Source of the DNA: Bacillus sp. ISL-55
GTDB taxonomy: Bacteria; Bacillota; Bacilli; Bacillales; Cytobacillaceae
DNA: 64,000 nt
Reading direction: 5' to 3'
NCBI RefSeq assembly: GCF_018613155.1
Contig: NZ_JAGGQU010000037.1
Coordinates: 1-64,000, forward strand
The translations under genes and the position numbers were made by a program. The notes under the pieces are model-generated. The model worked only from the letters and a program-made list of their open reading frames with translations, did not search any database and was not told the origin of the DNA. Below are positions 31,680 to 41,089 of the stretch, piece after piece (position 1 is the stretch's first letter; the number at the start of each line of letters is the position of its first letter).

Positions 31680-32144
31680 CTATCTCTTTGTCCGGTCGCT
31701 GACAATTTCTTTCAGTGTCTGGAGGATTACTGGATAGTCTTTTTTTGAAATCACATAAAAAGTTGGTATGTAGATACGTTCTCCGCCTGCAGCATTCAGG
31801 ACGTAAGCAGGAGTCTTGATTCCTAGGTATCCCGTCGGAATATTGTTTTCTTCCTCAACATCCTTGATCGTGTCCAGCTTAAATGATTTGTCTCTGATTG
31901 TGATGGTTTCCTTGTCGTAGCAGAACATCTGTTTATCTTTAAATAATAGAATGATGAGCATAATAGCCATCCTGCCAAAAAAGGCAATTCCGAGAACACC
32001 GGCTGTAACGGAAATTACCTTCCTGAGAGTAGGAGCCTCCAAATACATGCTCGCGAGAATCAGGGCAACCCCTGTCAGGATAAAACCAACACATAACATA
32101 ATGCGTCCAATAATTGTTTTTGTGCGATAATTTACTGTTTTCAT
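31680..32144 (-). CDS. Membrane protein of the YfjD/DUF5381 kind
   Basis: This 154-residue protein has two membrane segments near the N terminus (about 13-33 and 43-67), followed by a PH-like beta domain (KETITIRDKSFKLDTIKDVEEENN; YVLNAAGGERIYIPTFYVI). I associate this layout with DUF5381 proteins such as B. subtilis YfjD. In B. subtilis that family lies beside a YfjB-type T7SS substrate. Here its upstream neighbour on the same strand, 4 bases away, is a shortened copy of such a substrate. The family name is from memory and needs a profile search. Confidence 0.6.
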   Translation of the reverse strand: MKTVNYRTKTIIGRIMLCVGFILTGVALILASMYLEAPTLRKVISVTAGVLGIAFFGRMAIMLIILLFKDKQMFCYDKETITIRDKSFKLDTIKDVEEENNIPTGYLGIKTPAYVLNAAGGERIYIPTFYVISKKDYPVILQTLKEIVSDRTKR

Positions 32145-32148
32145 GTTT

Positions 32149-32403
32149 TCACCTTATATTCTTTAATCTAAGATATTTGATTGGTTTCCATGCTAGAAAG
32201 GACTTTTTTAATAATTCTTCCCATGCTATTTTATGAAGTATTTTGCCAATCTGCTGTCGGGCTTTGATTTTAGGATCTACAGAGTTCTTTAATGTCATCA
32301 GATTACTTGTAAGATTGTCTAGGACATGAATTTTCCGTGCTAAACCCTTATTTGTATTCATAATAGTTCCGGGGGTAATTTTTATTGAGTGCACTTTAAT
32401 CAC
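32149..32403 (-). pseudogene. Truncated N-terminal fragment of a T7SS substrate
   Basis: This 84-residue frame matches the N-terminal helical region of the YfjB-like protein at 60482: both have K-x-L-A/T-x-x-V/I-x-x-L then L-K-N/G-S-V/L-D-x-x-I-x-x-R. From about residue 56 the sequence loses this pattern and ends early, where the full-length homologue has about 350 more residues. The start has AAAGGCGGTG upstream, so it could still be expressed. It is probably a 5' remnant left after a deletion, with the DUF5381-like gene as the other survivor of that locus. Confidence 0.55.
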
Positions 32404-32602
32404 CGCCTTTTGAATTGTAGTAACTGATCAATTATAATTAAGTATTATTATAAACTGTTATAATATTTGTAAAAATTTACCTGGTGTTATGAAAAAATGA
32501 ATCTTATTATCTTATACAATAAATCTATATGTATTAACATCTTCTTTTCTGACAGTCTGTCTCAGATTGGATTAATATATAGTTTTTATATAGGGGATCA
32601 TT

Positions 32603-33340
32603 ATGAAGAAAAAAAGTAATGAAGCAGATTTTTATAAAATTAAAGTCGCTGCGTACGATCGCCTGCATCCGGACAGTATTTCAGTTTGGTTTTGGGCAAG
32701 CCTGGTATTGAGTGCAATTATGATCTTAATTCCAAATTACGTTCTTAAAGAAAGTGGGTTCGATGGAAGTCCTTTCTTAATTATGACTGTTGATATTGCA
32801 AAGATTCTTTTATTCGTTCAGTTAGGATTTGCTATCTTTTTTACACTAGAATCTATAGCATATAGTCTTCAAAAACTTCAATCAATTATCGTCAGTGTTG
32901 TAGTCATCAAAGTATCTCTTGATATGTACGTATTTTACTTTACTGTTACGGAAACAACTTTTGGCACACCAGAGTACTTAACAAATACAGGTTTAATTTT
33001 AATGGCTGGGGGCTTTGTTTTCTTGGCAATATCTACGATCCGTGCGATCAAAAGGGTTAAACAGGGAGAATTAAGGAAAGAAGGAAAAGGCCTTTATAAT
33101 TTCCAAGCATCTAAGGGGTATGTCAGTCTTCCAATCCTTTTTGCGGCGACGATGATTGTCGGGGCATATGTCCGGTCTTTTTCAGATGCAGCAGACAGCT
33201 TTGGCATGTTCCTCATTCTTCTTCTTTGTGTAGTGTTGCAATATGGAATAGCGATGGCATGGCCAGAATTTTTACTTTTAACTTATTGCAAATATAAATT
33301 TGAGTCTTTCATTGTTCCTAGACGTAAACGAAGGAAGTAG
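32603..33340 (+). CDS. Multi-pass membrane protein of unknown function
   Basis: This 245-residue protein has about five or six membrane segments (near 27-45, 57-80, 88-108, 125-143, 170-190 and 200-222) and a very basic end (PRRKRRK). No transporter or enzyme motif is visible. AGGGGATC is placed well before ATG 32603. It stands divergent from the T7SS remnant, so it could be the membrane partner or immunity protein of that broken locus; this is only an inference from position. Confidence 0.65.
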   Translation: MKKKSNEADFYKIKVAAYDRLHPDSISVWFWASLVLSAIMILIPNYVLKESGFDGSPFLIMTVDIAKILLFVQLGFAIFFTLESIAYSLQKLQSIIVSVVVIKVSLDMYVFYFTVTETTFGTPEYLTNTGLILMAGGFVFLAISTIRAIKRVKQGELRKEGKGLYNFQASKGYVSLPILFAATMIVGAYVRSFSDAADSFGMFLILLLCVVLQYGIAMAWPEFLLLTYCKYKFESFIVPRRKRRK

Positions 33341-33344
33341 AAAA

Positions 33345-33623
33345 ATGGGAATGCGACTTGGGGAACGGTTACTCTCCTATGGTTATAGATATATATTGAA
33401 TTTCACTAGTATTTTTATCTGTTCCGCTAAATTGCAGCTGCTTAGTTGTTTAAAAGGATATTGTCGATGGGTTCGGTTCTACACAGTGGTAGCGCGTTTT
33501 TAAAGTGAATTTTCGGCTATACCAATGTTCCTGATGATACTGTTGCTAGGCCCGCTATACATCAAGGAAAGACCAATTTTAAAAATGGGTGTGTCTTTTG
33601 AAGAGCGGGTCAGGAGCCTGTAG
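33345..33623 (+). pseudogene. Likely remnant of a small gene
   Basis: A frame begins at ATG 33345 with GGAAG upstream (MGMRLGERLLSYGYRYILNF) and stops at 33503. Another frame at 33525-33623 reads MFLMILLLGPLYIKERPILK and ends VRSL. Neither is convincing alone. Together they look like the two ends of one decayed membrane gene. A strong terminator follows. Confidence 0.35.
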
Positions 33624-33648
33624 GCAATGATTAGCTTCTAGGGTTATG

Positions 33649-33680
33649 AAAAAGCGGAGGACTCAGCCCTCCGCTTTTTT
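33649..33680. terminator. Bidirectional terminator
   Basis: GCGGAGG pairs with CCTCCGC over a 7-base loop, flanked by A-run and T-run. It serves the M14 peptidase gene on the minus strand. Confidence 0.85.
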
Positions 33681-33687
33681 CATACTC

Positions 33688-34896
33688 TTATAAACTTGGT
33701 GAATAAGCAGTTTGCGGGATGTTATCATATTCATCCGCGTCAAGCGTCTCTACTGATCCATCAACCACTCCGTTGATGATTCCATATAAGCCGGTTTCTA
33801 CTGCTTTAACCAGCTGGCCTTTTTTCTTTTGTCCCAAGGAGTGCGATTGGCCTCTTACTTCGAAAAGGACAGTGCCGCTTCCATTCAGTGCGAAGCTGCC
33901 AAGTGCTGTTCCAGGAAGGTCCAGGTTTTGCTGGTAAAGGGTGATATTATTGAATGGTGAGTTTTCACCGAGTGACTGCAACGCATTGTAGGCAGCCAGA
34001 TTCAATTGCTTGGAATACTCGAAATTATAGTTGTCCTTATATTCGGCATACTTAGAGCCTTCTGCTGTATTAGGGTCCGGAACGAAATCTGCTGATAGGG
34101 ACATGGTGACAAGGTCATCTGTGCCTTCAACATAATACTGGCCCTGATGGTGAAGGTCGACGAAGACATCTACTTTCCCGAACTCGGCTTGAAGCTTTTT
34201 ATACACATCGCGCACGGTTTGTGATTCAGGTGTGATGTACCAGCCAGCTTTACTTGATGTGCCAGGGAAATCTTCTGCCTTTGGAACATAATCAAGGTCC
34301 GGATTGAAGTCACGATTCACGTCAAATCCTGGTCTGCCATTATAATCTCTGTCCTGGAGAATGCGATTGTTATAGTAATTCCAGGAAGGTGCTGCAGCTG
34401 CAAGCTGAGGGAAATCCTCGACGACTTCTTCCCATGACATATCATTGCCGCGGCGGTCCAGCTCTGACGCATCAGGATTCATTTTTGGCAAGGTAACAAG
34501 CGTAATTTCCTCTCGGATTTTTTGAGCTTCAGGTGAATTGCTGGATCCCAGGTATTGAAGCATGCTGAGCAATGCCTCGGTACCAGTGTTTTCATTGCCA
34601 TGGATCTCGCTTTCAATCAGGACAACTTTTTCTCCAGCCCCTACTCTTGCCTGGTAAATATCCCTTCCCTTGTTAGATTGGCCGACAACCTCCAAAGCCA
34701 CTTTGCCTTGGCTGTTCGCTTCGATCTGCTGCAGTCGTTTGACCATTTCCGCATAATCAGTATATCCATTGACAGAATAAACCTGATTTTCATTGTAGAG
34801 TTTCCCGTTTGGCGAGTTTGTTGCCAGCGTTGGCGTGGCAAGAGCAGTACATAATGCCAACACACTTAGTCCGGTGATTACTTTGTTTTTCTTCAA
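33688..34896 (-). CDS. Secreted M14 zinc carboxypeptidase
   Basis: This 402-residue exported protein has the signal MKKNKVITGLSVLALCTALA, probably cut near ATPTLA. The M14 zinc site is His99 and Glu102 (EIHGNENTG) with His249 (VDLHHQG). The substrate-binding region has DVNRDFN, and the catalytic Glu is in VLFEVRGQS. It should remove C-terminal amino acids from peptides outside the cell. The start is TTG with AAGGAG 9 bases upstream. The gene stands alone, between a terminator and the divergent LacI regulator. Confidence 0.9.
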   Translation of the reverse strand: MKKNKVITGLSVLALCTALATPTLATNSPNGKLYNENQVYSVNGYTDYAEMVKRLQQIEANSQGKVALEVVGQSNKGRDIYQARVGAGEKVVLIESEIHGNENTGTEALLSMLQYLGSSNSPEAQKIREEITLVTLPKMNPDASELDRRGNDMSWEEVVEDFPQLAAAAPSWNYYNNRILQDRDYNGRPGFDVNRDFNPDLDYVPKAEDFPGTSSKAGWYITPESQTVRDVYKKLQAEFGKVDVFVDLHHQGQYYVEGTDDLVTMSLSADFVPDPNTAEGSKYAEYKDNYNFEYSKQLNLAAYNALQSLGENSPFNNITLYQQNLDLPGTALGSFALNGSGTVLFEVRGQSHSLGQKKKGQLVKAVETGLYGIINGVVDGSVETLDADEYDNIPQTAYSPSL

Positions 34897-35173
34897 CGAC
34901 GATCACTCCTTAAACTAGTAAAAGTAATTTCCCTAGCTATTTTAATAAGGTTAGTAGAGAAATGTTGCTGCAATTTGTCGAATATTTCGGTTTTCGAAAT
35001 AAATGAGAGGAAGGGACTAGAGTGCCTTGGGGGAATGGTAGTTTTGATTTAGGAATAGAAGAGTAGAAGAGTATGTCTATTTTCCTGAATTTTTGAATTG
35101 AAGCAACAATTGGAAGAGCGAAAAGAAAATTAGATAAAAAATATACCATATCAAATTTTATTTAAAAAAATAG
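34897..35173. other. Intergenic gap between the M14 peptidase and lacI-type genes
   Basis: No coding sequence, repeat or RNA is visible in this AT-rich divergent region, apart from the regulator promoter that begins at 35174. Confidence 0.5.
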
Positions 35174-35221
35174 TTGAAAGGGTTTACATAAAGTGATATT
35201 ATAATCGCGTAAACGTTTTCG
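35174..35221 (+). promoter_or_regulatory. Promoter and operator of the LacI-type regulator
   Basis: TTGAAA, 17 bases and TATTAT form a SigA promoter. GTAAACGTTTTC (35209-35220) overlaps the expected transcript start. It matches the half-sites of the perfect GTAAACGTTTAC at 36292, so the regulator probably represses its own gene. Confidence 0.65.
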
Positions 35222-35256
35222 TTTTTTACGTATCTTTGGTACAAAGTAGGTGGGAT

Positions 35257-36264
35257 ATGTCCTATACGATTAAAGATGTTGCCAAGAAAGCAAATGTTTC
35301 AATAGCAACAGTTTCAAGGATTCTGAATGGCCAGGCAGGTTACTCGGAAAAGACTAAAATAAAAGTCTTGAAGGTTATCGAAGAGCTTGGATACTCACCT
35401 AATGCTGTTGCCAGAGGGTTAATTAATAAAAGAACCCATACAATTGGTGTTCTTTTCCCGAAGTTATCCAGCTCACTGGTAACAGATCTGCTGGATGGGA
35501 TTGAGAAGGCAGCGAATGAAAATGGTTCCAGTGTTATTGTTTGCCACACGGAGTCTAATGGCGAAAAAACAATGAACTATCTTCAGTTGCTGGTAGAAAA
35601 AAGGGTGGATGGAATCATCTTTGCGAGTGAAATCCTGAAGGATGAATACTATCAATACGTGATGAAATCCAAAGTTCCCATTGTACTGCTATCAACAGAA
35701 TCTTATGCATTCCCTGTTCCGTATGTTAAGGTGAATGACTTTCATGCCGCTTACTCAGCTGCTAAGTATTTAATCGATAAAGGCCATAAAGAAATCGGTA
35801 TGATCAGCGGCAATAAGGAAGATATTGTTGCCGGGAAACCGAGGATCGATGGTTTTCAAAAGGCTCTAGCTGACAATGGGATTGCCTGCGGTGAGAGAAA
35901 TATCGTTAACAGCAGTGGGTTTAGTTTTCAGGATGGGTTAGTTGGCTTGAAAAAAATGAAAGAACAATTCCCTGAAGTAACAGCGATATTTTCTGCCAGT
36001 GATGAAATTGCCATGGGTGTTTTATCGGCTGCTTACCAGCAGGGAATAAAGGTTCCAGAAGAGCTTTCTGTTATTGGTTTCGATAACTTAAACCTTGCAG
36101 AAATGACGATTCCGCCGCTCACTACCATTGGCCAGCCGCTGGTTAAAATGGGAGAAGTTGCAGCACAAATGTTATTTAAAGTATTGGAAACAGGTGAAAT
36201 CCCCGAAAGCCGGATTATGCCTCATAAAGTAATTGAAAGATTAAGTGTAAAAGAGAGAATTTAA
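35257..36264 (+). CDS. LacI-family sugar-operon repressor
   Basis: This 335-residue regulator has the LacI helix-turn-helix at the start (TIKDVAKKANVSIATVSRIL, about 3-22), the hinge (YSPNAVARGL) and a periplasmic-binding-like core ending FDNLNLAEMTIPPLTTI. It resembles MalR/LacI repressors of oligosaccharide operons. ATG 35257 is the start: AGGTGGG precedes it, and the upstream in-frame codon has none. It lies upstream of the ABC operon on the same strand, with operators before both. The effector is unknown; an alpha-glucoside such as isomaltose or maltose is likely from the operon content. Confidence 0.92.
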   Translation: MSYTIKDVAKKANVSIATVSRILNGQAGYSEKTKIKVLKVIEELGYSPNAVARGLINKRTHTIGVLFPKLSSSLVTDLLDGIEKAANENGSSVIVCHTESNGEKTMNYLQLLVEKRVDGIIFASEILKDEYYQYVMKSKVPIVLLSTESYAFPVPYVKVNDFHAAYSAAKYLIDKGHKEIGMISGNKEDIVAGKPRIDGFQKALADNGIACGERNIVNSSGFSFQDGLVGLKKMKEQFPEVTAIFSASDEIAMGVLSAAYQQGIKVPEELSVIGFDNLNLAEMTIPPLTTIGQPLVKMGEVAAQMLFKVLETGEIPESRIMPHKVIERLSVKERI

Positions 36265-36291
36265 TGACTCTCTTTTTCTCAGGACATTTGA

Positions 36292-36303
36292 GTAAACGTT
36301 TAC
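36292..36303 (+). promoter_or_regulatory. LacI-type operator (perfect 12-bp palindrome)
   Basis: GTAAACGTTTAC lies 33 bases before the solute-binding-protein start. It matches the operator at 35209-35220 in 11 of 12 bases. It resembles a CcpA cre, but the flanks differ from the cre consensus, so the local LacI protein is the likelier ligand. Confidence 0.75.
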
Positions 36304-36336
36304 GTAAATGAGCGTAAAAACTTAGGAGGTATATAC

Positions 36337-37569
36337 ATGATTAAGAAAATGACAGCAGGTGTAATCGCATTAACATTGGGAGCTTCTTTATTAGCGGGTT
36401 GTTCATCAGACAAAGCAGAAGATGGAAAAGTCACATTGGAACTTTTCTCTAATAAATCTGAGAGCATCGAGACATATAAGGGGTTAATTAAAGAATTCGA
36501 AAAGCAAAATCCTGATATTAAGATCAAACTGGATGCACCGCCTGAAGCAGAAACCGTTTTAAAGACGCGTCTGACTAAAAATGATCTTCCGGATATTATG
36601 TCCATTGCCGGAAACGCAACTTATGGAGAATTAGGGCGTGCAGGTGTATTGGAAGACTTCTCAGGTTCTGAACTGGAAAAGAAAGTTCAGCCTTCCTATG
36701 TAGACATGGTTAACCGTCTAGTTGGACCTGAAAAAGAAGGCACATTTGGTCTGCCATATGCAACAAATGCAAACGCAGTTATTTATAATAAAGCAAAGTT
36801 TGAAGAGCATGGACTGACGGTTCCAACTACTTGGGATGAGTTTGTCGCAAGCCTGGAAAAAGTAAAAGCAGCGGGAGACACTCCGATCTACTTTACATTG
36901 AAGGATGCATGGACAGGCATGATTGCATGGAACTCGCTTGGCGCTAACGTAGCCGGTGAAGATTTCGCAGAAAAGAAGAATGCCGGTGAAGCATCATTCG
37001 CTGAAAACTATGATGAAGTAGCGGATAAAATGGCGACATTGGTGAAGTATGGCCACAAGGATAATATGGGTGTTGCCTACGGTGACGGGAATAATGCTTT
37101 TGCCAACGGAAAGTCTGTCTTCTATCTTCAAGGTAACTGGGCTATTCCAGAAATCCTGAAAGCAAACCCAGATATGGAATTGGGTGTGTTCCCAATGCCG
37201 GTTACAAATGACCCGGCAAAAAATAAATTGGTATCGGGCGTTGACGTACTCCTTACTGTTAGCAAAGATACAGAGCATAAAGAAGAAGCAATGAAGTTCG
37301 TTGAATTTATGACGGATCAAGAAACGGCTAAAAAGTACATTGACGAGCAAAAGGCCTTCTCTGCAATTGAAGGTGTTTATCAGGAAAACCCTGTTTTTGA
37401 AGGAATCAAAGGAAACTTTGAAACTGGTGCGATTACAAGCTTCCCGGATCACTATTACCCAGCAGGAATGGGAGCTGAAAACTTGGTGCAGGAATTCCTA
37501 ATCAAGAAGGACAAAGAAAAGTTCCTGAAAAAAATGGACAGCGAGTGGGAAAAAGTACAAAATCGCTAA
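36337..37569 (+). CDS. ABC sugar-binding lipoprotein
   Basis: This 410-residue family 1 solute-binding protein has the lipobox LLAGC at about 18-22. The mature part starts with VTLELFSNKSESIETYKGLI and continues with typical MalE-like helices and the GLPYATNANAVIYNK signature. It captures an oligosaccharide outside and passes it to the two permeases that follow. The ribosome site TAGGAGG is 8 bases from ATG. A stem-loop at 37579 between it and the permeases may let it be made in excess, as in many sugar ABC operons. Confidence 0.93.
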   Translation: MIKKMTAGVIALTLGASLLAGCSSDKAEDGKVTLELFSNKSESIETYKGLIKEFEKQNPDIKIKLDAPPEAETVLKTRLTKNDLPDIMSIAGNATYGELGRAGVLEDFSGSELEKKVQPSYVDMVNRLVGPEKEGTFGLPYATNANAVIYNKAKFEEHGLTVPTTWDEFVASLEKVKAAGDTPIYFTLKDAWTGMIAWNSLGANVAGEDFAEKKNAGEASFAENYDEVADKMATLVKYGHKDNMGVAYGDGNNAFANGKSVFYLQGNWAIPEILKANPDMELGVFPMPVTNDPAKNKLVSGVDVLLTVSKDTEHKEEAMKFVEFMTDQETAKKYIDEQKAFSAIEGVYQENPVFEGIKGNFETGAITSFPDHYYPAGMGAENLVQEFLIKKDKEKFLKKMDSEWEKVQNR

Positions 37570-37578
37570 TCCGCAAAG

Positions 37579-37608
37579 AAGCCAGGGTGTCTTATGCCCT
37601 GGCTTTCT
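37579..37608 (+). terminator. Intercistronic hairpin/attenuator in the sugar operon
   Basis: AAGCCAGGG pairs with CCCTGGCTT over a 9-base loop and is followed by TCT, a weak U-run. It probably reduces downstream expression relative to the binding protein. Confidence 0.6.
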
Positions 37609-37625
37609 AAAAAGGAGTTGTCAAC

Positions 37626-38489
37626 ATGAATAAGAAAAGTAATGTTTTCCTGGTCATTGCCATACCTGCCTTTATTCTATTTTTCATTTTTCATACCTAT
37701 CCTGCATTGCAAGGGATTTTTTACAGCTTCACGGACTGGAAAGGGTATGGGGATTGGAACTTTGTAGGATTGAAAAACTATTTAAATGTATTTGATGATG
37801 GCCGTGCCGGAGACGCGTATCTGTTCACTTTTAAATTTGCTATTGTTTCTACGATTCTAGTCAATATCATTAGCCTTGCAGTGGCAATAGGACTTAATTC
37901 GAAAATCAAGTTCCATAAGACGCTTCGGGCGATTTACTTCCTGCCTTATATTCTCAGTATTTTAATTGTTGGTTTTATTTTCAATTTCATCTTTGCTCAT
38001 TTCCTTCCGCGAATTGGTGATGCCTTCGGCTGGGAATTCCTGAGCAGAAATATTCTCGGTAATCCTGATCTTGCATGGATAGGAATTGTCATTGTCGCAG
38101 TTTGGCAAGCCGTTTCCTTTAACACCATTCTATATCTGGCAGGTCTTGTTACAATTTCGGAAGATCTATATGAAGCAGCAAGCATTGATGGGGCAGGTGT
38201 CTGGACAAAGTTCTGGAGGATTACTTTCCCGTTAATAGCACCGTTCTTTACGATTAACATGGTTTTATCCCTCAAGAATTTCTTGATGGTATTCGACCAA
38301 ATCGTCGCATTGACAGGCGGCGGACCTGGTAAATCAACGGAATCGATTTCCCTGCTTATCTACCGCGGCGGTTTCGAAGGCGGAGAGTTTGCCTATCAAT
38401 CTGCCAATGCTGTGATTTACTTTATCGTGATTATCATCTTCTCTGTCATTCAATTGAAATTCTTAAATAAAAGAGAGGTGGAAAACTGA
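37626..38489 (+). CDS. ABC sugar permease, MalF-like
   Basis: This 287-residue inner-membrane permease has about six membrane segments. The EAA loop is EAASIDGAGVWTKFWRITFPLI (residues about 182-203), which contacts the ATPase. It pairs with the next gene, whose ATG overlaps this stop by one base (TGATG), so they are translationally coupled. No ATPase gene is in the cluster; as in B. subtilis the general MsmX-type ATPase probably energises it. Ribosome site AAGGAG. Confidence 0.93.
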   Translation: MNKKSNVFLVIAIPAFILFFIFHTYPALQGIFYSFTDWKGYGDWNFVGLKNYLNVFDDGRAGDAYLFTFKFAIVSTILVNIISLAVAIGLNSKIKFHKTLRAIYFLPYILSILIVGFIFNFIFAHFLPRIGDAFGWEFLSRNILGNPDLAWIGIVIVAVWQAVSFNTILYLAGLVTISEDLYEAASIDGAGVWTKFWRITFPLIAPFFTINMVLSLKNFLMVFDQIVALTGGGPGKSTESISLLIYRGGFEGGEFAYQSANAVIYFIVIIIFSVIQLKFLNKREVEN

Positions 38490-39310
38490 TGAATCGCAAA
38501 AAAAATAGCTGGCTGATTACCACTCTCTTGATTTTAGGTTCATTATTAATCCTTTTTCCACTATATTTAACGGTTACAATCGCTTTTAAAACTCCGCCTG
38601 AAATGGCTGGGAATTTATTGGCGCTACCTAAGACATGGTCATTTAACAACTTTGCCAAAGCGATAGAAATGACCAATTTTTTCAATGCTTTTAAAAACAG
38701 TGCTTTCGTAACGATTTTTGTGGTCATCTTTACCGTAATGACGAATTCACTTGTTTCTTATGCGATCGCAAGAAACATGCATAAAAAGTTTTATAAGTTT
38801 CTTTTCTTCTACTTTTTAAGTGCGATGTTCATTCCTTTTCCAATTATCATGCTTCCGCTTGTAAAACAAACAAGTGCATGGGGTATGGATAATCTGGTAG
38901 GACTGATCATCCTGTATATCGTATTTAATTTATCCTTTAATGTATTTGTCTACATCGGATACATCAAGTCAATCCCTATTGAACTGGAAGAGGCTGCAAT
39001 CATGGATGGCGCGAGTACCTGGGGTGTTTTCTGGAAGGTCATCTTCCCGCTGCTTGCACCAATGAATGCAACAGTCGCAATCATTACGAGTCTTGGAGCA
39101 TGGAATGACTTCATGCTGCCGCTTGTGTTGCTGAGTGACAGGGAAATGGCAACATTGCCTCTCGTTCAGTATATATTCCAATCGCAATTCAGCACAGATT
39201 ATAATCTAGCATTTGCCTCTTATTTGATGGCTCTTGCGCCAATGATCATCGTGTACATTTTTGCCCAGAAATGGATCATTAGCGGTGTGATGAAAGGTTC
39301 GATAAAATAA
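38489..39310 (+). CDS. ABC sugar permease, MalG-like
   Basis: This 273-residue permease is the second half of the channel. The EAA loop is EAAIMDGASTWGVFWKVIFPLL (about 169-190). The C terminus is KGSIK, a common MalG-type ending. About six membrane segments are present. It is coupled to the first permease by a one-base overlap and followed 32 bases later by an alpha-glucosidase gene. Confidence 0.93.
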   Translation: MNRKKNSWLITTLLILGSLLILFPLYLTVTIAFKTPPEMAGNLLALPKTWSFNNFAKAIEMTNFFNAFKNSAFVTIFVVIFTVMTNSLVSYAIARNMHKKFYKFLFFYFLSAMFIPFPIIMLPLVKQTSAWGMDNLVGLIILYIVFNLSFNVFVYIGYIKSIPIELEEAAIMDGASTWGVFWKVIFPLLAPMNATVAIITSLGAWNDFMLPLVLLSDREMATLPLVQYIFQSQFSTDYNLAFASYLMALAPMIIVYIFAQKWIISGVMKGSIK

Positions 39311-39342
39311 ACCTAGTAATGAAATGATCGGAGTGTATTGAT

Positions 39343-41028
39343 ATGAATAAGACCTGGTGGAAAGAAAGCGTAATTTATCAGATTTACCCAAGAAGCTTTA
39401 ATGATTCCAATGGTGACGGTGTGGGCGACATCAACGGAATCACGGAAAAAATCCCTTATTTGAGCGAGCTTGGAATTGATGTCATCTGGCTGTCTCCAGT
39501 TTATCAATCACCAAATGATGATAATGGCTATGATATTTCTGATTATCGGAATATCATGGACGAGTTTGGCACGATGCAGGATTTTGATAAAATGCTGACT
39601 GAAGCTCATCAGTACGGAATTAAAATCATGATGGACCTTGTTGTCAACCACTCAAGCGATGAGCATGCATGGTTCCAGGAATCCCGCAAGTCAAAAGACA
39701 ACCCGTACAGAGATTATTATATATGGAAAAAGACTGACAATGGTGAGCCGCCAACGAACTGGGGCGCTGCTTTTGGCGGAAGCGTTTGGGAACTGGATGA
39801 ACAGACAGGTGAGTATTATCTGCACCTTTTCAGCAAAAAGCAGCCTGACCTGAACTGGGAAAACCCTGTTTTAAGAAATGAAGTATATGAAATGATGCGT
39901 TTCTGGCTGGATAAAGGCATTGACGGTTTCCGGATGGATGTCATCAATTTCATCTCGAAAGATACAAGCTATCCTCAGGGAGAAGTACGCGAAGGCCATA
40001 AATATGGGGATGGAAGCAAGTATTATATGAACGGCCCGAAAATACACGAATTCCTTCAGGAAATGAACAAAGAGGCACTAAGTGATTATGACACAATCAC
40101 TGTCGGGGAAATGCCGGGAGTTTCGGTCGATGAAGGCAAGCTTTATACAGGTGCAGATCGAAATGAATTGAATATGGTGTTCCATTTTGAACATGTTGGC
40201 TTGGGTGATGGCCAATTCGGCAAATGGGATCCGCGTGAATGGAAGCTGACACAGCTGAAGGAAATCTTCACGAAGTGGCAGAAAGGTTTAGAAAAAGATG
40301 GCTGGAACAGTCTTTACTGGAGCAACCACGACCAGCCGCGAGCTATTTCACGCTGGGGCAATGATTCGGATGAATACAGAGTTACTTCTGGCAAGATGAT
40401 TGCTACCTGTCTTCATATGATGCAGGGAACTCCATATATTTATCAAGGTGAAGAAATTGGCATGACGAACGTCAAATTTAATGATATCAATGAATACCGG
40501 GATATCGAAACATTGAATGCTTATCGTGATTTAACTCCTGATTCCTTGACCCATGAAGAAATTTTCAAGGGAATCCATGAGCGCGGCCGTGATAACGCAA
40601 GGACTCCTGTTCAGTGGGACAGCAGCCAAAATGCAGGCTTTACAACAGGAAAGCCATGGATCAACGTGAATCCAAATTATGAAACAATCAATGCCGAAGC
40701 AGTTTTAAAAGATGAAGAATCTATTTTCTATTACTATAAGAAGCTAATTCAACTCAGAAAGCAAAACGAAGTAGTCGTGTACGGCACATATGACTTATTA
40801 ATGGAAGATGATGAGCAGATTTTTGCTTTCACGAGGACACTTGGGGATGATCAATTATTGGTGGTCTGTAACTTCAGTGACCAGCAACCAGTCTTTACAC
40901 TTCCAGAAAGTGTACGATACTCATCGAAAGAATTGCTGATTTCTAATCTTAATGTCGATGAAAATGAATCCATCGATGAATTGACGCTTCAGCCTTATGA
41001 AGCAAGAGTGTATGTATTAAATAAATAG
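39343..41028 (+). CDS. GH13 oligo-1,6-glucosidase (isomaltase type) 1
   Basis: This 561-residue cytosolic glycoside hydrolase has the usual GH13 regions: region I DLVVNH, region II GFRMDVIN (Asp nucleophile), region III VGEMPG (acid Glu) and region IV NHDQPR. Val directly after the nucleophile is the feature I associate with alpha-1,6-specific members of GH13_31 (isomaltase, MalL). The enzyme should release glucose from isomaltose-type oligosaccharides taken up by the ABC system. It has no signal peptide, in agreement with action after uptake. The length is normal. Confidence 0.93.
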   Translation: MNKTWWKESVIYQIYPRSFNDSNGDGVGDINGITEKIPYLSELGIDVIWLSPVYQSPNDDNGYDISDYRNIMDEFGTMQDFDKMLTEAHQYGIKIMMDLVVNHSSDEHAWFQESRKSKDNPYRDYYIWKKTDNGEPPTNWGAAFGGSVWELDEQTGEYYLHLFSKKQPDLNWENPVLRNEVYEMMRFWLDKGIDGFRMDVINFISKDTSYPQGEVREGHKYGDGSKYYMNGPKIHEFLQEMNKEALSDYDTITVGEMPGVSVDEGKLYTGADRNELNMVFHFEHVGLGDGQFGKWDPREWKLTQLKEIFTKWQKGLEKDGWNSLYWSNHDQPRAISRWGNDSDEYRVTSGKMIATCLHMMQGTPYIYQGEEIGMTNVKFNDINEYRDIETLNAYRDLTPDSLTHEEIFKGIHERGRDNARTPVQWDSSQNAGFTTGKPWINVNPNYETINAEAVLKDEESIFYYYKKLIQLRKQNEVVVYGTYDLLMEDDEQIFAFTRTLGDDQLLVVCNFSDQQPVFTLPESVRYSSKELLISNLNVDENESIDELTLQPYEARVYVLNK

Positions 41029-41032
41029 TGAA

Positions 41033-41056
41033 GGGGCCTAATGAGGGCCCTTTTTC
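41033..41056 (+). terminator. Weak terminator between the two GH13 genes
   Basis: GGGGCC pairs with GGGCCC (imperfect), followed by TTTTT. It may reduce expression of the second glucosidase. Confidence 0.6.
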
Positions 41057-41089
41057 ATTGAAAAATAGCGGATGGATTGAGGTGCTAAT

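Noticed and set aside
36292-36303. Palindrome as a CcpA cre
   Set aside because: The core fits, but the flanking bases miss the cre consensus at both ends, and a like site precedes the LacI gene itself.
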